From NCBI GenBank assembly GCA_030045215.1, contig JASIBJ010000442.1, positions 1-8,124 on the forward strand: a stretch of 8,124 nt of DNA. The letters are read 5' to 3'. This DNA comes from Streptosporangiaceae bacterium (GTDB lineage Bacteria; Actinomycetota; Actinomycetes; Streptosporangiales; Streptosporangiaceae). Position numbers and translations under genes: made by a program. Every line of letters begins with the position of its first letter. The stretch's first letter is position 1. Below the pieces are notes generated by a model that saw only the letters and a list, made by a program, of their open reading frames with translations, was not told the origin of the DNA and ran no database searches. Of this stretch, positions 1 to 5,931 are shown piece after piece.

Positions 1-182
1 GCGTCCCAGATGTGGGCCGCGCCGTGCCGGTGGCCCTCGCTCGGACTGGCCAGCCCCTCCTGCCGCGCCCAGCGGCGGTTCCCGTCGATGATCAGGCCGA
101 TGTGCCTCGGGAGCGCAGCGCCCTCCAGCCGTCGCCGCAGCCGGGCTGTGTAGAGGCGGTAGGCGAGCTCGCGGACCGTCAC
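1..182 (-). CDS. Short-chain Z-isoprenyl diphosphate synthase (UppS/Rv1086-like), N-terminal part
   Basis: This cis-prenyltransferase condenses isopentenyl diphosphate with an allylic diphosphate to make a Z-isoprenyl diphosphate for cell-envelope lipid carriers. Sixty codons are visible before the window edge. The GTG start at 182-180 opens a reading frame with an N-terminal helix (AYRLYTARLRRRLEG, residues 7-21) and then the hallmark LPRHIGLIIDGNRRWAR (residues 24-40). Asp33 is the expected catalytic Mg2+/diphosphate residue, with Asn35 and Trp38 as in the family. The run ASPSEGHRHGAAHI follows. The short N-terminus and DGNRRWAR (rather than DGNGRWA) fit the actinobacterial Z-farnesyl-diphosphate-synthase-like paralogue (Rv1086 type) better than the long-chain UppS (Rv2361c type); this assignment is from memory of those sequences. 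An in-frame TAG lies four codons upstream, so GTG is the only usual start. The rest of the gene and its chain-length determinants lie outside the window. Confidence 0.88.
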   Translation of the reverse strand, partial: MTVRELAYRLYTARLRRRLEGAALPRHIGLIIDGNRRWARQEGLASPSEGHRHGAAHIWD

Positions 183-217
183 GGCACGAATCTAGCCGTT
201 CGCGATCACCAGCCCAA
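180..217 (-). promoter_or_regulatory. Leaderless promoter of the isoprenyl synthase gene
   Basis: On the minus strand TTGGGC (217-212), a 17-nt spacer and TAGATT (194-189) precede the GTG at 182-180, with 6 nt between the -10 hexamer and the start codon. No Shine-Dalgarno sequence is present. This predicts that transcription begins at or next to the G of GTG. The element is read from sequence; the leaderless start is inferred. Confidence 0.55.
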
Positions 218-305
218 ACCCCGCGCGGCCGTCCAGCGATATAGTCCTGGGCCAGGTCGCCCGCATTGTCATGTGTCAGACGTTACGTGAGTGCCTTGCG
301 GGACC

Positions 306-311
306 TAGGCT
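306..311 (+). promoter_or_regulatory. -10 element TAGGCT upstream of the first peptidase gene
   Basis: TAGGCT at 306-311 matches the TAnnnT -10 pattern seen before most genes here and predicts a transcription start near 318-319, giving a leader of about 30 nt. At the right distance upstream (17 nt) lies TTACGT (283-288), a poor -35 match inside the near-palindrome ACGTTACGT (280-288), which could instead be an operator. The rest of the 183-348 intergenic stretch shows nothing further that I can support. Confidence 0.45.
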
Positions 312-334
312 ATTGCCGGCGAAAGCGCACACTT

Positions 335-340
335 GGGAGG
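335..340 (+). promoter_or_regulatory. Shine-Dalgarno site GGGAGG deciding the start at 349
   Basis: GGGAGG ends 8 nt before ATG 349, a near-ideal ribosome binding site. It selects ATG 349 over the in-frame ATG at 271, which lies upstream of the candidate -10 element and would add 26 residues unlike the family. Confidence 0.75.
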
Positions 341-348
341 CGGAGAGC

Positions 349-1317
349 ATGACGGTGCCGGCGGATTACCTCGACTATTCCGGCCGCGACGATGTGCTGA
401 GCGGCGGCTCGCGGATGATCCCGATCAACACGCCCGCCGGGCCACAGCGTGTGTGGGTAAAGCGGATCGGCAACAACCCTGGCCTGAAGATGCTGCTCCT
501 GCATGGCGGCCCCGGGTCAACGCACGAGTACCTGGAGGCCTGCGACAGCTACCTGCCGGCCGCCGGGATCGAGTACTACCACTACGACCAGCTTGGCTCC
601 GGCTTCAGCGACAGTCCTGACGACCCGTCGCTGTGGGAGCTCGACCGATTCGTCGACGAGGTCGAGCAGGTACGCACCGCGCTGAACCTGGACCGGGACA
701 ACTTCGTGCTGTACGGGCAGTCGTGGGGCGGCATCCTCGCGATCGAGTACGCGCTGGCGCATCAGCAGCACCTCCGCGGCCTGGTGATCTCCAACATGAT
801 GTCCAGCGTCCCGGCCTACAACGCCTACGCCGAGCAGGTGCTGATGCCGGAGATGGACCAGGATGCGCTGGCCGAGATCAAGTCGCTCGAGGCCGCAGGC
901 GACACCGAGAACCCCAGGTACATGGAGTTGCTGCTCGAGCAGCACTACGTCCACCATGTGCTGCGCATGCCGCCCGCGGACTGGCCCGATCCCGTGCAGC
1001 GCGGGTTCACCCACATCAACCAGGAGATCTACGTGTCGATGCAGGGCCCGAGCGAGCTTGGCATCAGCCAGGACGCCAAGCTTGCCCACTGGGACCGGTT
1101 TGCCGATCTGTCGGCGATCGATGTGCCGACGCTGGTGATCGGCGCCAGGTACGACACGATGGACCCCGCTCACATGGAGGCGATGGCCGCGCGCCTGCCC
1201 GCCGGGAAGTACCTGTACTGCCCTGAGGGCAGTCACCTGGCCATGTACGACGACCAGAAGACGTACTTCTCGGGGCTCACCGAGTTCGTGCTCGGGCTAG
1301 ACCGCGCGCGCGGCTAG
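349..1317 (+). CDS. Proline iminopeptidase-family alpha/beta hydrolase (peptidase S33, short type)
   Basis: A 322-residue alpha/beta-hydrolase of the S33 family, which releases N-terminal proline or other residues from small peptides or amides; it should be cytoplasmic, as no signal peptide is visible. Key elements in order: oxyanion-hole HGGPG (52-56); YDQLGSGFSD (79-88), typical of the short bacterial Pip/tricorn-factor-F1 group; nucleophile elbow GQSWGG (123-128) with Ser125; a helical cap at about 145-250; acid residue Asp269 in GARYDTMDP; and base His296 in GSHLAMYDD. All catalytic positions are intact and the length is normal. Some relatives are L-amino-acid amidases, so the true substrate cannot be fixed from sequence. 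The gene stands alone: the isoprenyl synthase gene diverges upstream and a thioesterase gene converges 10 bp downstream. ATG 349 was chosen for its ribosome site and promoter position. Confidence 0.9.
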   Translation: MTVPADYLDYSGRDDVLSGGSRMIPINTPAGPQRVWVKRIGNNPGLKMLLLHGGPGSTHEYLEACDSYLPAAGIEYYHYDQLGSGFSDSPDDPSLWELDRFVDEVEQVRTALNLDRDNFVLYGQSWGGILAIEYALAHQQHLRGLVISNMMSSVPAYNAYAEQVLMPEMDQDALAEIKSLEAAGDTENPRYMELLLEQHYVHHVLRMPPADWPDPVQRGFTHINQEIYVSMQGPSELGISQDAKLAHWDRFADLSAIDVPTLVIGARYDTMDPAHMEAMAARLPAGKYLYCPEGSHLAMYDDQKTYFSGLTEFVLGLDRARG

Positions 1318-1318
1318 C
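1296..1318. terminator. GC hairpin between convergent genes, candidate bidirectional terminator
   Basis: GCTAG (1296-1300) and CCGC pair with GCGG and CTAGC (1314-1318) around a GCGC loop, giving a nine-pair stem with one bulged A (1301). It overlaps the peptidase stop codon and lies 10 nt past the thioesterase stop on the other strand, so it could serve both genes. There is no T-tract, which is common for actinobacterial terminator-like hairpins but weakens the call. Confidence 0.4.
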
Positions 1319-1327
1319 GGGCGCTGG

Positions 1328-1753
1328 TCAGCCGATCGTGCGGCTGTGGCCGCGGAACTCGGCGATGACCTCGTGGCCGCGCCGTACGGTGACGTCGTAG
1401 ATACCGCTGCGGCCGGATCGTGCCCGCTCGAGGGCGGTCGCGACCAGCACGTCACCTTCGCGAACCGCGGCGAGATAGGTGATGTCGGCGCCGGATGCGA
1501 CGGTCACCCGGCCGTCGCTGTTGCACGCGACAGAGAATGCGGTGTCGGCCAGCATGAAGATGTAGCCGCCGTGACCGATCGCGTGTCCGTTGAGCATCTG
1601 CATCGCGATCCGCATCCGGACCGTGGCGGTGCCGGGACCGGCGTGCACGAGTTCCATGCCGACGGCACGGGACGCTTGGTCGGCGGCGAACATGATCGCG
1701 GCCGGACCAGTCGGCGCGTCTGATTCGGTTCCTGCGATCGGCAGTCCTGGCAT
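1328..1753 (-). CDS. paaI: PaaI-like hotdog-fold acyl-CoA thioesterase
   Basis: A 141-residue single-domain hotdog thioesterase, the usual PaaI length. PaaI hydrolyses hydroxyphenylacetyl-CoA and similar aryl-CoA esters, relieving CoA trapping when phenylacetate catabolism stalls. The diagnostic stretch NGHAIGHGGYIFMLADTAFS spans residues 55-74, with HGG at 61-63 and the catalytic acid Asp70; then VASGADITYLAAVREGD (85-101) and GRSGIYDVTV (114-123), and IAEFRGHSRTIG at the C-terminus. These match PaaI rather than YbgC or FcoT types. No other phenylacetate gene (paaABCDE, paaK) is present, so the physiological substrate is uncertain and general acyl-CoA housekeeping is equally possible. The start at 1753 is supported by AAGGAG; an internal Met21 would also leave a full hotdog domain. 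The gene converges on the preceding peptidase and diverges from the next. Confidence 0.88.
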   Translation of the reverse strand: MPGLPIAGTESDAPTGPAAIMFAADQASRAVGMELVHAGPGTATVRMRIAMQMLNGHAIGHGGYIFMLADTAFSVACNSDGRVTVASGADITYLAAVREGDVLVATALERARSGRSGIYDVTVRRGHEVIAEFRGHSRTIG

Positions 1754-1758
1754 GGATG

Positions 1759-1811
1759 CTCCTTCGGCGGCCGCCCGGCTCGGTGCATTGTCGGCCAGGA
1801 TGGCCAGCCTA
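1759..1811 (-). promoter_or_regulatory. Promoter -10 (TAGGCT) and ribosome site (AAGGAG) of the PaaI-like gene
   Basis: On the minus strand TAGGCT (1811-1806) predicts a start near 1798, leaving a leader of about 45 nt. AAGGAG (1764-1759) sits 5 nt before ATG 1753. Unlike its divergent neighbour, this gene has a normal leader. No convincing -35 is visible. Confidence 0.5.
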
Positions 1812-1850
1812 GTGCCAGCCCGCCCGTCCCGTGGCTAGGGTGGGCGACCA
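1812..1850 (+). promoter_or_regulatory. Leaderless promoter of the second peptidase gene
   Basis: GTGCCA (1812-1817, four of six to TTGACA), an 18-nt spacer and TAGGGT (1836-1841) precede ATG 1850 with 8 nt between -10 and start. The purine-rich AGGGTGGG is part of the -10 region, so it is unlikely to act as a ribosome site. Its -35 abuts the -10 of the divergent thioesterase promoter. Confidence 0.5.
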
Positions 1851-3133
1851 TGGTGACCTTTCGTCAGCCAGGGACGGTGCTGACCGACCATACCTTTGCC
1901 GTCCCGCTCGATCACGCGCGGCCCGACGGCGAGCACATCGAGGTATTCGGCCGCGAGGTGGTGGCGGCCACCGGAACGCCGCAACAGCTGCCGTGGCTGG
2001 TGTTCCTGCAGGGCGGGCCCGGTTTCGGCGCCCAGCGGCCGGTCGGCAGGGAATCCTGGCTGGATCACGCGCTGCGGCACTTCCGCGTGCTGCTCCTGGA
2101 CCAGCGCGGCACCGGCCGGTCTACCCCGGCTAACCGGCAGACGCTCGCGCGGTTCCCGACAGCCCTGGCCCAGGCTGACTACCTCTCCCACTTCCGCGCC
2201 GACTCGATCGTCGCCGACGCCGAGCTGGTGCGTCAGCGGGTGACCGGCGGTGAACCGTGGGCCGTCCTCGGGCAGAGCTTCGGCGGGTTCTGCACGGTGA
2301 CGTACCTGTCCCAGGCGCCCGACGGCGTGAGCGAGGCGTTCATCACCGGCGGACTGCCCGGCCTGACCGCGACCGCCGACGACGTCTACCGGCTGACCTA
2401 CCAGCAGGTCGAGACCAAGAACGCCGAGCACTACGGCCACTATCCCGTGGACGTGGAGCGAGCCCAGCGGGTGGCCAGGGCGCTGGCCGAAAAGCCGGCC
2501 ACACTGCCCGGCGGCGGCTTGCTGACGGTCGAGCGATTCCAGTCGCTCGGCCACCAGCTTGGCATGAGCACTGGCAGCCATAACCTGCACTACCTGCTGG
2601 AAGACCCGTTCGCCGGGGCCGAGCTGAACGACGACTTCCTGCGCCGGGTCGAGGCGCAGCTGAGCTACGCATCGGCTCCGCTGTATGCGCTGCTGCACGA
2701 GCCGTGCTACGCGCAGGGGGCGGCTACCCGGTGGTCGGCGCAGCGAATCCGCGCCGAGTTCGCCGGGTTCGACCCGGCGCGCGCGATCGAGGGCGACGAG
2801 CCTCTGCTGTTCACCGGGGAGATGGTGTACCCGTGGGTGCTCTCGCTCGACCCCGCGCTTATCCCGCTGGCCGAGTGCGGCGAGTTGCTGGCCGCCCGGC
2901 AGACCTGGCCTGCCCTCTATGACCCGGCTCAGCTTGCGCGGAACGAGGTGCCGGCCGCTGCTGCGGTCTACTTCGACGACATGTACGTCCCGCAGCAACT
3001 ATCGCTGCAGACGGCGGGCGCGGTCCGCGGCCTGCGGCGCTGGGTGACCAACGAATACGAGCACGACGGCCTGCGAGTCAGCAACGGCGCGGTGCTTGAC
3101 CGGCTCATCGGAATGACGCGCGGGGAGACGTGA
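1850..3133 (+). CDS. pip: Proline iminopeptidase, long Aeromonas-type (peptidase S33)
   Basis: A 427-residue S33 alpha/beta-hydrolase matching the long proline iminopeptidase group known from Aeromonas sobria (about 425 residues), which cleaves N-terminal proline from peptides and often accepts hydroxyproline. Visible elements: oxyanion-hole LQGGPGFGA (53-61); LLLDQRGTGRST (81-92); nucleophile elbow GQSFGG (141-146) with Ser143; a large helical cap of about 200 residues (roughly 170-370) including FTGEMVYPW (321-329), characteristic of the group; the acid motif VYFDDMYVP with Asp377 as the likely catalytic acid; and His405 in NEYEHDGLR. The catalytic set is complete. No signal peptide is seen, so it is probably cytoplasmic. 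It is only distantly related to the other S33 enzyme in this window, with a different cap. A GTG follows the ATG directly, but ATG fits the promoter. A 387-residue antisense frame is a GC-bias shadow. Confidence 0.92.
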   Translation: MVTFRQPGTVLTDHTFAVPLDHARPDGEHIEVFGREVVAATGTPQQLPWLVFLQGGPGFGAQRPVGRESWLDHALRHFRVLLLDQRGTGRSTPANRQTLARFPTALAQADYLSHFRADSIVADAELVRQRVTGGEPWAVLGQSFGGFCTVTYLSQAPDGVSEAFITGGLPGLTATADDVYRLTYQQVETKNAEHYGHYPVDVERAQRVARALAEKPATLPGGGLLTVERFQSLGHQLGMSTGSHNLHYLLEDPFAGAELNDDFLRRVEAQLSYASAPLYALLHEPCYAQGAATRWSAQRIRAEFAGFDPARAIEGDEPLLFTGEMVYPWVLSLDPALIPLAECGELLAARQTWPALYDPAQLARNEVPAAAAVYFDDMYVPQQLSLQTAGAVRGLRRWVTNEYEHDGLRVSNGAVLDRLIGMTRGET

Positions 3134-3141
3134 CCGCTCAG

Positions 3142-3165
3142 CTACGGCCGCCCCGGCCGCGCTAG
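3142..3165. terminator. CGGCCG hairpin between convergent genes, candidate bidirectional terminator
   Basis: CGGCCG (3145-3150), loop CCC and CGGCCG (3154-3159) form a six-pair all-GC stem, extendable by CTA/TAG across a small bulge, in the 28-bp gap between the peptidase stop and the Nudix stop on the opposite strand. There is no T-tract. Position and shape suggest a shared terminator; function is inferred. Confidence 0.4.
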
Positions 3166-3641
3166 TTGAGCTCCGGCTCGATGCTCACCACGGTCGCGCA
3201 GTCGTCGGCGAATGTGATCGTGACGTCGATGTGCTGGCCGGCCAGCACCGCAGGTACCCAGTACCTGGCGTCGTCCCACATCCGCGCGAACGGCAGGTTG
3301 TCCTCCGCGAACCACTGCGGGCTGACCTCGTCGGACTCGGTAGGCTCCCCTTCAAAGGCCGACGTCAGGTACACCTGGGCCGTCTGATCCCAGGACGGCC
3401 GGGACGGGAACCGGAACTCGATGCTGGCCATGTGCTCCAGCGAGTCGGCCGAGACGATCAGACTCGACTCCTCCAGGACCTCACGCACAGCCGCCATCTC
3501 CGGCTTCTCGCCGTCCTCGATGTGCCCGCCAAGGCCGACCCACTTGCCGGCACCGAACCCGGCCTTCTTCAGGCCGAGCAGCACCTGGGCTCCGCTGGGT
3601 GTCGTCTGCCTGATAAGGCACAGGCACGTCCGCTCCGTCAT
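3162..3641 (-). CDS. Nudix hydrolase, MTH1/NUDT1-like
   Basis: A 159-residue Nudix hydrolase whose whole-length pattern follows human MTH1 (NUDT1), an 8-oxo-dGTP diphosphatase that cleans the nucleotide pool: LLGLKKAGFGAGKW (21-34), Nudix box from Gly39 (G-X5-E45-X7-R53-E54-V-L-E57-E58) with all metal-binding acids, GEPTESDEVSPQWF (98-111) and LPFARMWDDARYW (116-128). The last consensus Gly of the box is Ser60. Aligned without gaps to MTH1, as I recall it, the Asn33 position is Val35 and the Asp120 position is Ala125, while the Trp117 and Asp119 positions are kept (Trp122, Asp124). Since those residues read the purine base, the substrate may differ from 8-oxo-dGTP. The gene reads in the same direction as nhaA but has its own promoter in the 72-bp gap, so an operon is not required. 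Confidence 0.9.
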   Translation of the reverse strand: MTERTCLCLIRQTTPSGAQVLLGLKKAGFGAGKWVGLGGHIEDGEKPEMAAVREVLEESSLIVSADSLEHMASIEFRFPSRPSWDQTAQVYLTSAFEGEPTESDEVSPQWFAEDNLPFARMWDDARYWVPAVLAGQHIDVTITFADDCATVVSIEPELN

Positions 3642-3659
3642 TCGGCCCAGCCTAGCTGG
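3639..3659 (-). promoter_or_regulatory. Leaderless promoter of the Nudix gene, with overlapping palindrome
   Basis: On the minus strand TAGGCT (3654-3649) lies 7 nt before ATG 3641-3639, with no ribosome site between them. The palindrome CCAGC-CTA-GCTGG (3647-3659) covers the -10 hexamer and could be an operator. No good -35 at normal spacing is visible. Confidence 0.5.
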
Positions 3660-3713
3660 CGGGCAGCGATGCGCGGTCAGCGCGCGCCCGGACGTCAGTG
3701 CCCGGCGGTCGGG

Positions 3714-4967
3714 TCAGGCTTCGGCGACGGTCTCGACCGCCCTGAGCTCTCTGTAGTGCTTGTTCCGCAGGGCCAGCAGGACGCTGGCAAGCAAGCCGGC
3801 CAGCAGCGACGCGAGCACGACCGCGGTCTTGGCGGTGCCTGCCAGATCGGACGCCGGGCCGAAGGCCAGGTCGCTGATCAGCAGCGACACAGTGAATCCG
3901 ATTCCCGATAGTGCCGCTACCGCCAGGATGTCCGCCCAGGACAGTTCCGGGCTGAGCCGGGCATGGGTGAACCTCGCAGTGAGGTAGGCCCCGCCCAGCA
4001 CGCCGAAAGCCTTCCCGGCAATCAGGCCCGCGAGAATGCCGAGGCCGACCCGGCCGGTGAAGACCGCCCCCAGTGAGTCAGGCGAGATGACTATCCCGAC
4101 CGAGAGCAGCGCGAACGCGGGCACGGCGAAGCCGGCCGAGACCGGCCGGATCAGGTGCTCCAGACGTTCGGCCGGTGACTCGTCGTCGCCCGCCGCGGTG
4201 ACCGGGATCAGCAGGCCCATGGCGACGCCGGCGACTGTCGCATGGATCCCTGAGCCGTGCACCAGTGCCCAGATGACGAGGGCCAGCGGAATGGTCAGCC
4301 ACCAGTACGTGATGCGGTACCGCTGGAGCAGCCAGAAGACCACGAGCGACACGGCGGCGCCGACCAGCGGCAGCGGCTTGATGCTGCTGGTGTAGACGAC
4401 GGCGATAACGATGATGGCGGCGATGTCGTCGACCACCGCCAGCGTCAGCAGGAAGGCCCGAAGCGCCGCAGGCAGGAACCCGCCGGTCACGGCGAGCACC
4501 GCGAGCGCGAAGGCGATGTCGGTGGCACACGGAATGGCCCAGCCCTTGGCTGTGGGATGCCCCGCGTTGATGACCAGGTAAATGATCGCCGAGGTGATCA
4601 TCCCGCCGATCGCGGCCAGCACTGGCACGAGCGCTGCCGAGAGATGGCGCATCTCCCCCACGACGAGTTCGCGCTTGAGCTCCAGGCCAGCGACGAAGAA
4701 GAAGACGGCCAGCAGCCCGTCGGCCGCCCACTCCTCCAGGTCCAGGTGCAGCCCGACAGCAGCCGGGCCGATATCGAAGTGCTGCAGGTGATCGTAGAAG
4801 TCCTTGGCCGGGGTGTTGGCCAGGATGAGCGCGACGACCGTCGCCCCGAGCAGCAGTGCGCCGCCCACGGTCTCGGCCCGCAGCGCGTCCGCGAGGACGC
4901 GCAATTCGTGAGATCCAGGCCGCCGGAAGATGACCATGCCACCCCCGCGCCCTGGCCGGAGCTGCAT
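3714..4967 (-). CDS. nhaA: Na+/H+ antiporter NhaA
   Basis: A 417-residue inner-membrane antiporter that exchanges cytoplasmic Na+ (or Li+) for protons, serving pH and salt homeostasis. It has the full NhaA signature: AVFFFVAGLELKRELVVGE (87-105), GWAIPCATDIAFAL (142-155) with Asp150, and LTLAVVDDIAAI (174-185) with the transport pair Asp180/Asp181, equivalent to E. coli Asp163/Asp164. IHATVAGVAMGLLIP (241-255) has His242 at the E. coli His225 position, and GLIAGKAFGV (314-323) has Lys319 at the Lys300 position. About 11-12 hydrophobic segments are visible and all key residues are intact. The N-terminus is basic and the C-terminus short. Start 4967 has AAGGA 5 nt upstream; Met11 (4937), preceded by GGGGGTGG, is an alternative. 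An in-frame TGA upstream limits extension. It diverges from the methyltransferase gene. Confidence 0.95.
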   Translation of the reverse strand: MQLRPGRGGGMVIFRRPGSHELRVLADALRAETVGGALLLGATVVALILANTPAKDFYDHLQHFDIGPAAVGLHLDLEEWAADGLLAVFFFVAGLELKRELVVGEMRHLSAALVPVLAAIGGMITSAIIYLVINAGHPTAKGWAIPCATDIAFALAVLAVTGGFLPAALRAFLLTLAVVDDIAAIIVIAVVYTSSIKPLPLVGAAVSLVVFWLLQRYRITYWWLTIPLALVIWALVHGSGIHATVAGVAMGLLIPVTAAGDDESPAERLEHLIRPVSAGFAVPAFALLSVGIVISPDSLGAVFTGRVGLGILAGLIAGKAFGVLGGAYLTARFTHARLSPELSWADILAVAALSGIGFTVSLLISDLAFGPASDLAGTAKTAVVLASLLAGLLASVLLALRNKHYRELRAVETVAEA

Positions 4968-5000
4968 GCCGGTCCTTCCCTTTAGCCCGGCTCACCTCCC
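4968..5000 (-). promoter_or_regulatory. nhaA translation start region: two ribosome-site-like elements and a hairpin
   Basis: On the minus strand GGAGGTGA (4999-4992), an excellent anti-SD match, lies 24 nt before ATG 4967, too far for direct use. GCCGG (4991-4987) and CCGGC (4972-4968) can pair around a 14-nt loop that holds the nearer site AAGGA (4977-4973). The hairpin fills exactly the space between the distal site and the ATG. The remaining 5001-5136 intergenic stretch shows no clear nhaA promoter to me. Confidence 0.4.
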
Positions 5001-5124
5001 GGCCGAGTCCCCGCGATCCTGGATCAGGTGATGCCCAGTCCGCGCCAAGTTCATTGCCGTCTCTCGCGGTAGCGGCCTCTTCGGCAGCCGCCGTCGGCCG
5101 GGATCCTGACCGCCCTCGGCGGGA

Positions 5125-5137
5125 TAGGCTGCGGCAA
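5125..5137 (+). promoter_or_regulatory. Leaderless promoter of the methyltransferase gene
   Basis: TAGGCT (5125-5130) is followed by 6 nt and ATG 5137, with no ribosome site. CTGACC (5106-5111) resembles a -35 but is too close (13 nt). The tight -10-to-ATG spacing predicts a leaderless mRNA. Confidence 0.5.
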
Positions 5138-5931
5138 TGCCTGACTCTGTGTCCAGGTTCGCCGGTTTCGCCGACCAGTACGACGCCGCCCGGCCCGCCC
5201 CGCCCGCGGATCTGCCTGCGTTCCTGGCCGACTGGTCCGGCCGGCGCACCCCGGACGTGGTTGACATCGGCGCGGGCAGCGGGCTCTCCACGATGATCTG
5301 GGCCGGCACCGCCCGGCAGGTGACCGCGGTGGAGCCGGGCGCCGATATGAGGGCTGTGCTGACCCGCAAGCTGACCCGAGAATCGGCCGGGCTCACCCGG
5401 TTCACCGTAACCGGCGGTACCGCCGAGGCGACCGGGCTAGGCAGCGAGTCGGCCGACATCGTCACCGCGAGCACGGCCATGCACTGGTTCGACCACAGCC
5501 GGGCCCTGCCCGAGATCATCAGGGTGCTCAGGCCCGGCGGTGTGCTAGCCGCCTTCGGGCCGACGTGGCCTCCGCGCATCGACCCGGAACTCGATGCCGC
5601 GTTCGAGGTCTTCGAGGACCAGATGACCCGGCTCGAGGCGGACCGCAGGCTGCGCCCGGCTGATTCCGGCGACGAGCATGCGGCGGCGATGCGCAGCTCG
5701 GGCCTGTTCCGCCGCGTTGACGAGGTCGGCATGCACGGCCGCGAGAACGGCGATGCGGCGAGGGTCACCGGACTGGCTCGCAGCCGCGGCGGGGTGGCTG
5801 CGCTGCTCGCGGCCGGGGTCAGCGAGGACGAGATAGGACTCACTTACCTGGCCGAGGTTGCGGCGCGCCGGCTGACCGCCCCGCGGCCCTGGTGGTGGAC
5901 CTTCCGGGTCAGCCTCGGCGTTCGTAGGTAG
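5137..5931 (+). CDS. Class I SAM-dependent methyltransferase
   Basis: A 264-residue soluble methyltransferase of the Methyltransf_11 type. The N-terminal FAGFADQYDAARP (8-20) is the typical lead-in of this family. Motif I is VVDIGAGSGLST (41-52), which binds SAM; AVEPGADMR (64-72) has Glu66 for the ribose hydroxyls; GTAEATGLGSESADIVTAST (94-113) carries the adenine-contact and post-II region, followed by AMHWFD (114-119); and LRPGGVLAAFG (131-141) is the post-motif strand. The C-terminal half (about 145-264) is less conserved and ends in an unusual PRPWWWTF run. The acceptor substrate cannot be deduced; relatives include many small-molecule methyltransferases. The DHA2 exporter gene starts 43 bp downstream in the same direction but has its own promoter, so co-function is only possible, not shown. 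A 283-residue antisense frame is a shadow. Confidence 0.87.
   Translation: MPDSVSRFAGFADQYDAARPAPPADLPAFLADWSGRRTPDVVDIGAGSGLSTMIWAGTARQVTAVEPGADMRAVLTRKLTRESAGLTRFTVTGGTAEATGLGSESADIVTASTAMHWFDHSRALPEIIRVLRPGGVLAAFGPTWPPRIDPELDAAFEVFEDQMTRLEADRRLRPADSGDEHAAAMRSSGLFRRVDEVGMHGRENGDAARVTGLARSRGGVAALLAAGVSEDEIGLTYLAEVAARRLTAPRPWWWTFRVSLGVRR

Noticed and set aside
195..235. GTTCGCGATC looking like a tRNA T-loop
   Set aside because: No pairing T-stem, anticodon arm or acceptor stem around it on either strand.
271..348. N-terminal extension of the first peptidase from ATG 271
   Set aside because: The 26 added residues are unlike the family, lack a ribosome site and span the candidate -10 element; ATG 349 has GGGAGG at ideal spacing.
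1835..2998. 387-codon open frame antisense to the second peptidase gene
   Set aside because: Low-complexity Arg/Gly/Val/Leu composition with no recognisable motif, lying wholly opposite a gene with a complete catalytic set; a GC-bias shadow.
4078..4995. 305-codon minus-strand frame overlapping nhaA, with GTG 4995 inside the GGAGGTGA site
   Set aside because: Arg/Gly/His-rich out-of-frame reading of the nhaA coding sequence; its GTG overlaps the site that would have to serve it.
3160..5136. Nudix, nhaA and methyltransferase as a stress-response system
   Set aside because: The methyltransferase is on the other strand, and the Nudix gene has its own promoter in the gap after nhaA; nothing in the sequence ties them together.
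4992..5843. 283-codon minus-strand frame opposite the methyltransferase
   Set aside because: Ser/Ala/Pro-rich with no family motifs, while the plus frame has all class I methyltransferase motifs and a fitting promoter.
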